DNA of 64,000 nucleotides from assembly GCF_021729075.1 (NCBI RefSeq), contig NZ_JAJSAQ010000004.1, positions 434,001 through 498,000 on the forward strand, read 5' to 3'. The translations under genes and the position numbers were made by a program. This document shows, in pieces, positions 47,431-56,934 of this stretch. Position 1 is the stretch's first letter. Every line of letters begins with the position of its first letter. Under the pieces are notes generated by a model, which was given only the letters and a program-made list of their open reading frames with translations, did not search any database and was not told the origin of the DNA. The DNA comes from Microbulbifer guangxiensis. Its GTDB lineage: Bacteria > Pseudomonadota > Gammaproteobacteria > Pseudomonadales > Cellvibrionaceae.

Positions 47431-49511
47431 CCGATCTCTCCACGCTACCGATCACCCGCCTCAAGGGTGTCGGTGACAAATTTGCCCAGGTGCTGGCGAA
47501 ACTGCATATCACCACCGTGCAGGATCTGCTGTTCCACCTGCCGATGCGCTACCAGGACCGCACCCGCATCACCCCCATCGCGGCACTGACGCCGGGCCTG
47601 GATGCGGTGATCGAGGGCGAGGTGCGGGCTGCCGATGTGGTGTTCGGCCGCCGGCGCAGCCTGGTGGTCAGGCTGCAGGACGGCAGCGGCACCCTGTCGC
47701 TGCGGTTCTTCCATTTCTCCGCAGCGCAGAAAAACCGCTTTGCCCGCGGCACGCGCCTGCGCTGCTTCGGTGAAGCCCGGCGCGGCTCCGCCGGCCTCGA
47801 GCTGGTACACCCGGAAACCGAAATCCTGGGCGCCGACAGCCCGCCGGCAGAGGACACCCTCACCCCGATCTACCCGCTCACGGAGGGTGTGAGCCAGACG
47901 CGTCTCAGGAACCTCGCCCAACAGGCGCTGGCGATACTCGACGGCGGCGCTGTAACCGAACTGTTACCCGCAGGGCTGTTGCCGCAATCGGTCCGCTATC
48001 CACTGGCCGCGGCCCTGCGCTACCTGCACAGCCCCCCAGCGGGTGCGGACCTGGCCCAACTGGCAGAGGGGCAGCACCCGGCCCAGCAGCGCCTGGCGCT
48101 GGAAGAACTGCTGGCGCATCACCTGAGCCTGCTTGCCCTGCGCCGCGACAACGATCACTTGCGTGCTCCGGCATTGCCCGGTGACCCGGCGCTGGAGCGG
48201 GACTTTCTCGGCCGCCTGCCATTTGCCCTGACCGGCGCCCAGCAGCGGGTCTGCGCCGAGATCGCCGATGATCTCGCCGGCAGCCGCCCGATGATGCGCC
48301 TGCTGCAGGGGGACGTGGGGGCGGGGAAAACCCTGGTGGCCGCCATGGCCGCTCTGCGCGCCATCGGCTCCGGCACCCAAGTGGCCGTGATGGCGCCCAC
48401 GGAAATCCTCGCCGACCAACACCGGCGCAACTTCACCGGCTGGCTGGAGCCACTGGGCGTCCGTGTGGCCTGGCTCACCGGCAGTCTCAGGGCCGCGGAA
48501 CGGCGGCACCAGCTGGCCGCTATCGCCAGCGGTGAGGCGCAGCTGATAGTGGGCACTCACGCACTGTTCCAGGCCGACGTGGTCTTTCATCACCTGGGGC
48601 TGGTGGTGATCGACGAACAGCACCGCTTCGGGGTACGCCAGCGGCTGGAACTGCGGGAGAAAGGTGCCGGTGCGTCCGGCTCGGTGCGCGTCCAGCCGCA
48701 CCAGCTGATCATGACCGCCACACCGATCCCGCGCACACTGGCCATGTCCGCCTTTGCCGACCTGGATTGCTCGGTCATCGACGAGTTGCCCCCGGGGCGC
48801 CAGCCGATCGATACCGTTGCCATCTCCAATGAGCGCCGCGGGGAGGTGGTGGAGCGGGTGCACAATGCGGTAGCGCAGGGACGCCAAGCCTACTGGGTGT
48901 GCACACTGATCGAGGAATCGGAAACCCTGCAGGCCCAGGCCGCCGAATCCACTGCCGAGGAGCTCGCCGCGGCCCTGCCAAATACGCGCGTGGCTCTGGT
49001 TCACGGACGCCTGAAGCCGGACCAGAAGGAGCAGGTCATGGCCGCCTTCAAGGCCGGCGAAGTGGACCTGCTGGTAGCCACTACCGTGATCGAAGTGGGC
49101 GTCGATGTGCCCAATGCCAGCCTGATGATCATCGAAAACCCCGAGCGGCTCGGGCTGGCCCAGCTACATCAGCTGCGCGGGCGTGTCGGCCGCGGTTCGG
49201 TGGCAAGCTACTGTGTGCTGCTCTACGGCACGCCGCTCTCCCAGGGGGGCCGGGCGCGCCTGCAGGCGCTGCGCCAGCACAGCGACGGCTTTGCCATCGC
49301 CGAGGAGGACCTGCGCCTGCGCGGGCCGGGTGAGATTCTCGGCACCCGGCAGACCGGTGAGATTCAGCACCGCGTTGCCGATCTGCAACGGGACGCCCAC
49401 CTGCTGCCACAGATCCAGCGCATTGCCGCCTCGCCTGCCCTGACAGAAACTGCCCGGCAGCAACTCATTGCCCGCTGGCTGCAGAACAAGCCCCGTTTTG
49501 CCGAGGCGTGA
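47427..49511 (+). CDS. recG: ATP-dependent DNA helicase RecG
   Basis: Remodels stalled replication forks and Holliday junctions. The 694-residue protein has the wedge/OB-fold (about residues 60-150), then helicase motifs: Walker A QGDVGAGKT near 291, DEQHRFGV near 395, TATPIPRT near 432 and the C-terminal VIEVGVDVPNAS and LHQLRGRVGRG near 555-590. The start is GTG, overlapping oxyR. Sequence and length are standard. Confidence 0.97.
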   Translation: MTDLSTLPITRLKGVGDKFAQVLAKLHITTVQDLLFHLPMRYQDRTRITPIAALTPGLDAVIEGEVRAADVVFGRRRSLVVRLQDGSGTLSLRFFHFSAAQKNRFARGTRLRCFGEARRGSAGLELVHPETEILGADSPPAEDTLTPIYPLTEGVSQTRLRNLAQQALAILDGGAVTELLPAGLLPQSVRYPLAAALRYLHSPPAGADLAQLAEGQHPAQQRLALEELLAHHLSLLALRRDNDHLRAPALPGDPALERDFLGRLPFALTGAQQRVCAEIADDLAGSRPMMRLLQGDVGAGKTLVAAMAALRAIGSGTQVAVMAPTEILADQHRRNFTGWLEPLGVRVAWLTGSLRAAERRHQLAAIASGEAQLIVGTHALFQADVVFHHLGLVVIDEQHRFGVRQRLELREKGAGASGSVRVQPHQLIMTATPIPRTLAMSAFADLDCSVIDELPPGRQPIDTVAISNERRGEVVERVHNAVAQGRQAYWVCTLIEESETLQAQAAESTAEELAAALPNTRVALVHGRLKPDQKEQVMAAFKAGEVDLLVATTVIEVGVDVPNASLMIIENPERLGLAQLHQLRGRVGRGSVASYCVLLYGTPLSQGGRARLQALRQHSDGFAIAEEDLRLRGPGEILGTRQTGEIQHRVADLQRDAHLLPQIQRIAASPALTETARQQLIARWLQNKPRFAEA

Positions 49512-49662
49512 CTAACGGGACACAAATCGATACCCAAATGCCCTTCGTGGTCACCAATATTTTTGCGCTCCGCCGCCGGCGGTGGCAGCCTGACCGATGA
49601 GCCACAACAACAAAAGCGGCCTTCAGAGCCGCAGGCGATATCGAGAGAATAGGGAGACCACC

Positions 49663-50370
49663 ATGGACGACTCACGGAACGATTCCGCGGGGACCAGTCC
49701 CACCAGGGCCCTGCTGGCGCTGCTGGGCGCCGCTGCACTTTTCCTGTCCGGCCACACTGCCAGTGCCCAGGAGGGACTGTTTGGCAAACCGGCTCAGGCG
49801 CCGAGCCTGACCCTCAACACTGAAGAGATCCGGCTAGATGTTCCAACACCCGTCGCCGGTAACGACCTGGCCCTGTTGCTGGCCCAGGCGGGCAGCGGCG
49901 GGCTCAGCCAGCTGAAGGCCAAAGCGGCAACGCGCTTCTCCACACACTTGCAGGAAGCGCTGGACCGGCGACTCCGCGAGCATTTCGAGGACGAAGACAT
50001 TCCGCTGGTGAATCAGGGGGGCTTCCTCACTTTCCACAGCCGGGTTGACGCGGCCATCAGCAAGCAGCTGACCGACCTCGACAACTCCGACCGCTACGAG
50101 ACCGAGCGCGGCACTCTCAAAGTGAGTGGAGAATTCCGCTACCAGCTCAACGCACTCAGCGGCGAGACCCTTCAGGAAAAGCGCATTGATCTGAGTGAGC
50201 TGCGCCTGGAACAGCGCTACCGCGTGCGCACGGCCCACCGCAGCGGCGAAACCGAGGACAGCACCGACGAGGCCATCGAGACCATGCTCGACGAGATGGC
50301 GGAACAACTGATCGACCGCATCGAGGACCAGCTGGAGGCCGATGAGCTGGGGGAACTGGCCCGGCTCTGA
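49663..50370 (+). CDS. Secreted protein of unknown function, first of a tandem pair
   Basis: A 235-residue protein from the ATG with AGGGAGA ribosome site at 49663; an upstream in-frame ATG at 49597 would add 22 poor residues. Its signal peptide LLALLGAAALFLSGHTASAQ is cleaved near SAQ, then a mostly helical, charged domain follows. The block PSLTLNTEEIRLDVPTPVAG and ANDLALLLAQAG-type region are mirrored in the next gene (PSLSLPPASIALNIPMPVNS, LTLLLAQAG), so the two are paralogues. No enzyme motif is seen. Located after recG, likely periplasmic. Confidence 0.7.
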   Translation: MDDSRNDSAGTSPTRALLALLGAAALFLSGHTASAQEGLFGKPAQAPSLTLNTEEIRLDVPTPVAGNDLALLLAQAGSGGLSQLKAKAATRFSTHLQEALDRRLREHFEDEDIPLVNQGGFLTFHSRVDAAISKQLTDLDNSDRYETERGTLKVSGEFRYQLNALSGETLQEKRIDLSELRLEQRYRVRTAHRSGETEDSTDEAIETMLDEMAEQLIDRIEDQLEADELGELARL

Positions 50371-50513
50371 GCACTGATTCTGCAGAGCAAGCCGACCCAG
50401 TGGTCAGCGATTGCTTTTGCTTCCGGGCCCTTGCAGTGGCAGCCTAGTAAGAAATTCGACCGGAAATAGCCAACCGGTCAACAGAAAAACAGGCAGAACT
50501 CAGGGAGAGTGCA

Positions 50514-51197
50514 GTGATCAGGTTCGCGCATCGCGGGTTGGCCATGGCCGGCCTGCTACTGGTTTCAACCATTCACACCGCCCAGGCACAGGGCTTTCTC
50601 GGCATCGGTGGCGATGACAACAACCCCAGCCTGTCGCTGCCGCCGGCATCCATCGCGCTCAACATCCCCATGCCGGTCAACAGTGCCAACCTGACCCTGT
50701 TGCTGGCACAGGCGGGGGAGGGCGGCAGCCTGACCGCACTCAAGGATGCCAAACTGCAGCGCTACAGCCAGCACCTGCAAACGGCATTCGACAGCGAACT
50801 GCGTCAATTCTTTCTCGACGAGGAAGTGCCGCTCGTGGACGGCCGCGGGCGACTATCGCTGGTGACAGACTTCGATCTCACCGTGGTCAAGCAGCTCGGC
50901 GCCATGCGCACCGAGGGAGATATCGATCTGGAGCGCGGCCATGTGGAGATCTCCGGTTCGTTCTCATACCGCATCACCGATCCCGGTGGCCGGCCGCTGC
51001 ATGAAGACAGCCTGGATCTCAAACGGCTGAAGCTCCGCGAACCGTATCAGGTGAGTGCCCAGCGTGGCGGCAGCCAGGTACAGGACACCACCGACCAGGC
51101 CATCCTGAACTTGCTCTCAGACCTGGCCGGAAGGGTCATTGCCCGCATCGACGGGGATATCGAGGCAGATGAGTTGCGCGAGCTGGTGGAGGACTGA
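50514..51197 (+). CDS. Secreted protein of unknown function, second of a tandem pair
   Basis: A 227-residue exported protein starting with GTG after a GGGAGAG site; signal peptide LAMAGLLLVSTIHTAQA. It aligns along its whole length with the product of the preceding gene (for example LTLLLAQAGEGGSLTALK, the FDSELRQFF/REHFEDEDI stretch, IDGDIEADELREL against IEDQLEADELGEL), so tandem duplication produced the pair. No known domain recognised. Followed by a strong bidirectional terminator. Confidence 0.72.
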   Translation: MIRFAHRGLAMAGLLLVSTIHTAQAQGFLGIGGDDNNPSLSLPPASIALNIPMPVNSANLTLLLAQAGEGGSLTALKDAKLQRYSQHLQTAFDSELRQFFLDEEVPLVDGRGRLSLVTDFDLTVVKQLGAMRTEGDIDLERGHVEISGSFSYRITDPGGRPLHEDSLDLKRLKLREPYQVSAQRGGSQVQDTTDQAILNLLSDLAGRVIARIDGDIEADELRELVED

Positions 51198-51244
51198 TCC
51201 AGAGCTTCACCAGCCGGGAAAAAACCGGCAGCAACTTTGGAATT

Positions 51245-51272
51245 AAAAAGGGTCGCAGTTGCGACCCTTTTT
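51245..51272. terminator. Bidirectional terminator
   Basis: AAAAAGGGTCGCA pairs with TGCGACCCTTTTT around a two-base loop, a perfect stem with A- and T-tails. It separates the secreted pair from the convergent symporter gene and should serve both. Confidence 0.9.
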
Positions 51273-51299
51273 ATTTTCGGTGTGTTTCGTCCAGCGCAG

Positions 51300-52610
51300 T
51301 CAGCCGGGGGAGCTCTCGACGCGGCCGCCGTTGGAGACGCTGTCGTAGTTGCGATCGTAGAACACCTCCTCGGAAAAGGCGCCTTCGCTTTTCGCTACGA
51401 TAGTGCTGACGACAGCATCACCGGTGATGTTCACCGAGGTGCGCACCATGTCCAGCAGGCGATCGACGCCCATGACAATCGCGATGCCTTCCAGCGGCAG
51501 CCCTACCTGCTGCAGCACCATGGCCAGCATGATCAGGCCGACACCGGGCACGCCGGCCGTGCCGATCGAGGCCAGGGTGGCAGTCAGGACCACGGTCAGG
51601 TAGCCCACCAGCCCGATTTCCACCCCATACATCTGCGCGATAAATGCGGTCGCCACGCCCTGCATGATGGCGGTGCCATCCATGTTGATGGTGGCCCCCA
51701 GCGGGACGGTAAAGGCCGCCACCTTGTTGTCGACGCCAAGGCGCTTCTCAACCGAGGACAGGGTCACCGGGATCGTTGCAGCCGAGGAGGCTGTACTGAA
51801 GGCAAACACCATCGCCGGGCGCATCTTCTTGAGCAGCTCCAGTGGATTGAGGCCTGAAAGCAGCTTCAGCAACAGCGAATAAACGCCGAGGCCGTGCAGG
51901 AACAGGGCACCGAGCACCACCAGGAAGTACTTGCCAAGCTGGAAAATGGCATCCACCCCAAGCTGGGCAATCTTGTTGGCCAGCAGGGCAAAGACCCCAT
52001 AGGGGGCGAACACCATCAGCACGCCCACCATGCGCATGATCACATCGTTGAGATCGTTGAAGAAGGAAGCCATGCGCCGACCGGGCTCACCGCAGCGTGA
52101 GATGGCATATCCCATCAGCAGCGCAAACACGATGATCTGCAGCATATTGCCCTTGGCCATGGCATCCACCGGGTTGGTGGGGAAAATATCTACCAGCACT
52201 TCGGACAGGGGCGGGGAGGGTTTGGGCTCGAAGGTGGCATCGGCCTGGAGGCCCTCCATGCCGACACCGGGCTGGAACACGAAGGCCAGGCACAGGGCCA
52301 GGGTGATGGCCAGCGCGGTGGTGAGCAGGTACAGGGCCAGTGTCTTGCCCGCCAGGACCCCCACGCGGCTGCCTTCTGACAGGGCGCAGGCACCGCAGAT
52401 CAGCGACACCAGAACCAGGGGCACTACCATCAGCTTCAGGGAGGCAATGAAGATCCGACCGACAATGTCGAACAGGCCCCCGGTCAGGTAATTGTTGATA
52501 AAGCCGGTGACTCCGCTGCCGAGTACCTGGGTGGTATCGAGAAAATTGAACAGCACGCCGACGACAATACCCAGCAGCATTGCCAGCACGATCTTGGTGG
52601 TCAGGCCCAT
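51300..52610 (-). CDS. Dicarboxylate/amino acid:cation symporter (DAACS/SLC1 family)
   Basis: A 436-residue inner membrane transporter of the GltP/DctA fold: start MGLTTKIVLAMLLGIVVGVLF, multiple helices, the serine-rich hairpin loop TASSAATIPVT near 275-285, MDGTAIMQGVA for TM7 near 310 and the hairpin-2 GIGTAGVPGVG near 350. Substrate (glutamate, aspartate or C4-dicarboxylates) is coupled to Na+ or H+ and cannot be fixed from sequence. Monocistronic. Confidence 0.92.
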   Translation of the reverse strand: MGLTTKIVLAMLLGIVVGVLFNFLDTTQVLGSGVTGFINNYLTGGLFDIVGRIFIASLKLMVVPLVLVSLICGACALSEGSRVGVLAGKTLALYLLTTALAITLALCLAFVFQPGVGMEGLQADATFEPKPSPPLSEVLVDIFPTNPVDAMAKGNMLQIIVFALLMGYAISRCGEPGRRMASFFNDLNDVIMRMVGVLMVFAPYGVFALLANKIAQLGVDAIFQLGKYFLVVLGALFLHGLGVYSLLLKLLSGLNPLELLKKMRPAMVFAFSTASSAATIPVTLSSVEKRLGVDNKVAAFTVPLGATINMDGTAIMQGVATAFIAQMYGVEIGLVGYLTVVLTATLASIGTAGVPGVGLIMLAMVLQQVGLPLEGIAIVMGVDRLLDMVRTSVNITGDAVVSTIVAKSEGAFSEEVFYDRNYDSVSNGGRVESSPG

Positions 52611-52766
52611 AGGATTCTTTTCTCCGGAAACGTCCGTATTCTTCTTCGTTAGCGCATCATCATAGAGGAGCCCGCACCACCGAGTACAGCCGCTGGCGCC
52701 TGACCTCGCCGCCGCCAGCCGTTACAATGGCGGCTTTGGCCTTTTGATCCTGCTGCGGGGTTTGCG

Positions 52767-53372
52767 TTGTATCAGTCTCCATTTCTGCCGGTTGCGGACT
52801 GGCAGGCCCAGCCACTGGAATCCCTGCACGAGTCGCTGCCCGCCGACCTGTTGCCCTGGCTGCTGCATCCGGGCTCTCTGACTGCAGCGCTGAAGCAGCT
52901 GAGCGGCGGTGACTTTGCCGTGCAGGTACTGGACCAGAGCTGGCGCCAGCCGAGCCTGGAGGAGCGCCGCGCCCTCGGCCTGCGGGATCGCCAGCGAGCG
53001 CTGGTCCGCGAGGTGCTGCTGCTTGGCCGCGGGCAACCCTGGGTGTACGCCCGCAGCGTGCTGCCCATACGCAGCCTGCAGGGGAAATCCCGTTACCTGC
53101 GCAGCCTCGACAGCCGCCCGCTGGGGGAACTGCTGTTCAGCGAGGCCGGCATCCGCCGGGGACCCATCACCCTGAACCGACTGGAACGCAACCCGCGCAG
53201 CACCGTCGATGCCATTGGCGACGAACAGGGCAATGCCTGGGGGAGACGCTCCATATTCTGGCTGCGGGATAAACCGCTACTGGTGGCGGAAACCTTCCTG
53301 GCAGCCTTTACCGCCCAATTTGAATCGTTGCCGCGCCCGCTGGAACCGACAACAGGAGACACCAAGCCGTGA
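52767..53372 (+). CDS. ubiC: Chorismate lyase
   Basis: Converts chorismate to 4-hydroxybenzoate and pyruvate, the first step of ubiquinone head-group synthesis. The 201-residue protein has [21 protein letters not shown], the UbiC active-site stretch with its Arg, and the C-terminal [17 protein letters not shown]. It starts with TTG after a GGGG site; a TACAAT -10-like element lies about 40 bp upstream. ubiA overlaps its stop. Confidence 0.93.
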   Translation: MYQSPFLPVADWQAQPLESLHESLPADLLPWLLHPGSLTAALKQLSGGDFAVQVLDQSWRQPSLEERRALGLRDRQRALVREVLLLGRGQPWVYARSVLPIRSLQGKSRYLRSLDSRPLGELLFSEAGIRRGPITLNRLERNPRSTVDAIGDEQGNAWGRRSIFWLRDKPLLVAETFLAAFTAQFESLPRPLEPTTGDTKP

Positions 53373-54250
53373 TCAGCCAAGCTCTCGCCCGCCGCTGGCC
53401 AACCGCCTTGCCCTACTGGCAACTGGCCCGCCTCGACCGACCGATCGGCTCACTGCTGTTGCTGTGGCCCACCTGGTGGGCGCTGTGGCTGGCCGCCGGT
53501 GGCTGGCCGGGCCTGCACCTGTTTGCGGTGTTTACTCTCGGGGTACTGCTGATGCGCGCCGCCGGCTGTGCCATCAATGATTTCGCTGATCGCAACATCG
53601 ATGGACATGTGAAGCGCACCGCTGCGCGGCCACTCGCCACTGGCCAGGCCACCCCGAAAGGGGCGCTGATGCTGTTTGCCGGCCTTTGCCTGCTGGCCTT
53701 CCTGCTGGTACTCACCACCAACCGCCTGACCGTACTGCTGTCCCTGCCGGCGGTGGCTCTGGCCTTCTGTTATCCCTTTGCCAAGCGCTACACCCACCTG
53801 CCGCAGGTGGTGCTGGGGGCCGCCTTCAGTATGGGCATTCCCATGGCCTTCGCCGCTGCCACCGGTGAGGTGCCGCCCGTGGCCTGGCTGCTCTATACCG
53901 CCAACCTGCTGTGGACGGTGGCCTATGACACCTTCTATGCCATGGTCGATCGCGATGACGACCTGAAAATCGGAGTCAAATCCACAGCGGTGCTGTTCGG
54001 TGACATGGACCGTGCCATGACTGCCTGCCTGCAGGGAATGGTGCTGTTTGCGCTGCTGCTGGCCGGGCAACGCTTCGAGCTGGGTAGCATGTACTTTCTG
54101 GGGCTCACCGCCGCCGCAGGTCTGTTTGCCTACCAGCAGTGGTTGATCCGCAACCGGGAGCGCGAGGCCTGCTTCCGCGCCTTCCTCAATAACAACTGGG
54201 TCGGGGCCGTGGTGTTCGCCGGCATCGCCATGCACTACCTGACCAACTAG
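53369..54250 (+). CDS. ubiA: 4-hydroxybenzoate octaprenyltransferase
   Basis: Attaches the polyprenyl tail to 4-hydroxybenzoate in the membrane. The 293-residue protein has the metal-pyrophosphate motifs [15 protein letters not shown] near residues 70-83 and [20 protein letters not shown] near 190-205, with 8-9 hydrophobic helices. The GTG start overlaps the ubiC stop by four bases, so the two are translationally coupled. Typical length. Confidence 0.95.
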   Translation: MISQALARRWPTALPYWQLARLDRPIGSLLLLWPTWWALWLAAGGWPGLHLFAVFTLGVLLMRAAGCAINDFADRNIDGHVKRTAARPLATGQATPKGALMLFAGLCLLAFLLVLTTNRLTVLLSLPAVALAFCYPFAKRYTHLPQVVLGAAFSMGIPMAFAAATGEVPPVAWLLYTANLLWTVAYDTFYAMVDRDDDLKIGVKSTAVLFGDMDRAMTACLQGMVLFALLLAGQRFELGSMYFLGLTAAAGLFAYQQWLIRNREREACFRAFLNNNWVGAVVFAGIAMHYLTN

Positions 54251-54290
54251 CCACCCGGTCAGGGGCCGTTCTCTGTGGATAACTTCCCGG

Positions 54291-54326
54291 TAGTCATATA
54301 TTTGTAATGCAAATGCCGTCTAATAG
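54291..54326 (+). promoter_or_regulatory. Pho box and -10 of phoB
   Basis: TAGTCATATATTTGTAATG at 54291-54309 matches both 7-base PhoB half-sites (consensus CTGTCATAxAxCTGTxAxx) at most positions. TAATAG at 54321-54326 is placed where a PhoB-dependent -10 should be. It indicates autoregulation of phoB under phosphate limitation. Confidence 0.7.
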
Positions 54327-54355
54327 CCGCAACCAAGGTAGGGCATGGCAGACCA

Positions 54356-55060
54356 ATGCAGAACAAAACCATACTGATCGTCGACGATGAAGCCGCGGTG
54401 CGCGACATGCTGCGGGTGGCACTGGAAATGGCAGATTATCGCTGTCTCGAGGCGGAGAATGCACAGGAAGCCCATGCCCTGATCATCGATGAAAAGCCGG
54501 ACCTGATCCTGCTGGACTGGATGCTGCCCGACGTGTCCGGCGTGGAACTGGCGCGGCGCCTGAAGCGCGATGAGCTCACCTCCACCCTGCCGATCATCAT
54601 GCTCACCGCCAAGGGTGAGGAGGATCACAAGATCAAGGGACTGGAGACCGGCGCTGACGACTACATCACCAAGCCCTTCTCCCCCCGTGAACTGGTGGCA
54701 CGCCTCAAGGCGGTGCTGCGCCGTGCCGGCCCCTCTACACCGGACGAACCCCTCACCGCAGGCCAGTTGGTACTGGACCCGATCAGCCACCGCGTGAGCA
54801 TCAGCGGCAAGGCGGTGGAAATGGGGCCGACGGAATTCCGCCTGCTGACCTTCTTCCTTTCCCACCAGGAGCGGGCCTACAGCCGTGCCCAGTTGCTGGA
54901 CCACGTCTGGGGCGGCAATGTTTATGTGGAAGAACGCACCGTGGACGTGCATATCCGTCGCCTGCGCAAGGCACTGGCCATCGACGGCCACGACCGCTAC
55001 ATACAGACCGTGCGCGGCACCGGCTACCGGTTTTCCGTGCAATCCGCAGAAAAAGTGTGA
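54356..55060 (+). CDS. phoB: Phosphate response regulator PhoB
   Basis: Two-component transcription activator of phosphate starvation genes. The receiver domain (residues 1-120) has acidic pocket DDE at 10-12, phosphoacceptor Asp 54 in LLDWMLPD and Lys 106 in TKPFSP. The OmpR-type winged helix occupies about 130-230 (GPTEFRLLTFF, VDVHIRRLRKAL). The 234-residue length is normal. A Pho box precedes it. phoR follows after 126 bp. Confidence 0.96.
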   Translation: MQNKTILIVDDEAAVRDMLRVALEMADYRCLEAENAQEAHALIIDEKPDLILLDWMLPDVSGVELARRLKRDELTSTLPIIMLTAKGEEDHKIKGLETGADDYITKPFSPRELVARLKAVLRRAGPSTPDEPLTAGQLVLDPISHRVSISGKAVEMGPTEFRLLTFFLSHQERAYSRAQLLDHVWGGNVYVEERTVDVHIRRLRKALAIDGHDRYIQTVRGTGYRFSVQSAEKV

Positions 55061-55186
55061 CAAACTTGCCCGGCAAGATTTGAGCGCCCCGTTCGCGCGG
55101 CCGGAGTTGATCGGCAGCGGCGCGAATGGCTGCCCTGCACGGCGGCCCAGTTTCCGCCCGCCCGCACACGGAGACCGCATACCACC

Positions 55187-56482
55187 ATGCTGGAACGCAG
55201 TATCGGCGAATTCTCCCGCTTTCTCGTCATTGCCCTCGGTTTCACCATCTTCGGTTTCTCTACCGGGCAATGGCTGCTCGGCCTGACCCTGGCCCTGGCG
55301 ATTTACCTGTTCTGGATCCTGTGGCAACAGACCCGCTTCGACCGCTGGCTCAGCAACGGGCGGCAGGGCCCGGCCCCCACCAGCTTCGGCATCTGGGGCG
55401 AGATCAGCGATGATTTCTACCGCATGCAGCGCCGCCACCGCCGCGAGAAGCAGAAGCTTCACGCCATGCTCCGCCGGGTGCAGGACAGTACCAGTGCGCT
55501 GCGCGAGGGCATCGTCGCCCTGGAAGGCGATGGCAACATCGCCTGGTGGAACCCGGCGGCGGGGGAAATGCTCAAGCTGCGCCCGGAAGATGCAGGGCAG
55601 CCGCTGATCAATTTTCTGCGCGATCCCGGCTTCGTGCGCTACATGCACGATCCAAAAATCCAGGGGCCGCTGACACTGCCAGCTCCCGGTAACGATGCCC
55701 GCACCCTGCAGCTGGAGATTACCCGCTACGGCCGGGACGAGGCCCTGGTGATCGTCCGCGACATCACCCGCCTGCACAACCTCGAACAGATGCGCCGCGA
55801 TTTTGTCGCCAACGTCTCGCATGAACTGCGCACCCCCCTGACCGTGATTGCCGGCTACCTGGAAACCCTCGAGGGCAGTGGCCTCGCGCCCAGAGCCTGG
55901 GAGCGTCCACTGGCGCAGATGCAGGAACAGACGACCCGCATGACGTCCCTGGTCAACGACCTGCTGTTACTGGCGCGACTGGAGACCTCGGAGCGGGACA
56001 GTGGCCGGGAGAAAATTCCCGTGTGCGAACTGGTGGAGCGGGTCGCCCGGGAGGCGCGCAGCCTGGGCGGCGACCGGCACCGGATCAGCGTGGACTGCGC
56101 GCAGGACGCGGTTCTGTCCGGGGATGCCGGCGAACTGCACAGTGCCTTTGCCAACCTGGCGCTGAACGCGGTGAAGTACAGCCCCGATGGCGGTGATATC
56201 GAATTGCGCTGGTGGGTGGACGACCGGGGAGGGCATTTCTCCGTGCGGGACAACGGCATCGGCATCGATCCGATTCACATCCCTCGTCTCACCGAACGTT
56301 TTTACCGGGTCGATGCCGGGCGCTCGCGGGAGAGTGGCGGCACCGGTCTCGGCCTCGCCATCGTCAAGCATGTGCTGCTGCGCCACAACGCCGAGCTGAG
56401 CGTGCAGAGCACACCGGGCCGGGGCAGCACCTTCACGTTGCATTTCCCTCCGCGCAAGCTGATCTCGACCGCAGAAACCTGA
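55187..56482 (+). CDS. phoR: Phosphate regulon sensor kinase PhoR
   Basis: Histidine kinase that phosphorylates PhoB and is controlled through the Pst/PhoU complex. Two N-terminal hydrophobic helices (FLVIALGFTIFGF, LTLALAIYLFWIL), a short linker, a PAS domain (about 95-200, GDGNIAWWNPAAGEMLKL), the H-box NVSHELRTP with His 212, and the ATPase domain (N-box LALNAVKYS, G-boxes DNGIGID and GGTGLGLAIVKH). No large periplasmic domain, consistent with cytoplasmic PAS sensing. 431 residues. Confidence 0.95.
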   Translation: MLERSIGEFSRFLVIALGFTIFGFSTGQWLLGLTLALAIYLFWILWQQTRFDRWLSNGRQGPAPTSFGIWGEISDDFYRMQRRHRREKQKLHAMLRRVQDSTSALREGIVALEGDGNIAWWNPAAGEMLKLRPEDAGQPLINFLRDPGFVRYMHDPKIQGPLTLPAPGNDARTLQLEITRYGRDEALVIVRDITRLHNLEQMRRDFVANVSHELRTPLTVIAGYLETLEGSGLAPRAWERPLAQMQEQTTRMTSLVNDLLLLARLETSERDSGREKIPVCELVERVAREARSLGGDRHRISVDCAQDAVLSGDAGELHSAFANLALNAVKYSPDGGDIELRWWVDDRGGHFSVRDNGIGIDPIHIPRLTERFYRVDAGRSRESGGTGLGLAIVKHVLLRHNAELSVQSTPGRGSTFTLHFPPRKLISTAET

Positions 56483-56508
56483 GGTTGCTGCGCGCTTCAA
56501 TTCCAGTG

Positions 56509-56868
56509 CTATACCAATTCCCTGACCGGCTGCTCTTCGCCGTCTTTGGTGTAAGTGGGTTTCTCTCCCTCGCCGATGGCGATGCACTGGCGGCGCAGCA
56601 CCAGGTGGTGAAGGCGCATCTCGCCATCCCGCAGTAACAGGTGCTCGCGACCCTCGTCATCCACCGGCAGTATGTCGTTGCTTACCAGGGCGTCGCGCAG
56701 GGTGCGCAGGCGCTTGACGTCGCGGTAGCGATTGAGGTCGTTGGACAACCGGACCTTCATGCGCTCGCATTCATGCAACGCAGCGGCTTTCTCCCGGTAT
56801 TTGCCAAAGAAAAAAACCGCGGCGATGGCGAATGCAATGCTCACACCGATCTCTAACCACTCGGGCAT
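56509..56868 (-). CDS. Small membrane-anchored coiled-coil protein, hypothetical
   Basis: A 119-residue protein with one N-terminal transmembrane helix (LEIGVSIAFAIAAVFFFGK) and a charged coiled-coil (residues about 24-65), then a short C-terminal domain with DGEMRLHHLVLRRQC. I recognise no family. Convergent with phoR, separated by 26 bp. Confidence 0.6.
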   Translation of the reverse strand: MPEWLEIGVSIAFAIAAVFFFGKYREKAAALHECERMKVRLSNDLNRYRDVKRLRTLRDALVSNDILPVDDEGREHLLLRDGEMRLHHLVLRRQCIAIGEGEKPTYTKDGEEQPVRELV

Positions 56869-56934
56869 CTGTGCTCCCCTCCGTAGACTCTCAGCGGGTT
56901 ACTCTCGACCGAATAACCTCAATAGTGTTCCAAA

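Noticed and set aside
54320-55822. 500-codon minus-strand frame opposite phoB and phoR
   Set aside because: Antisense shadow; the opposite strand encodes complete PhoB and PhoR with all motifs.
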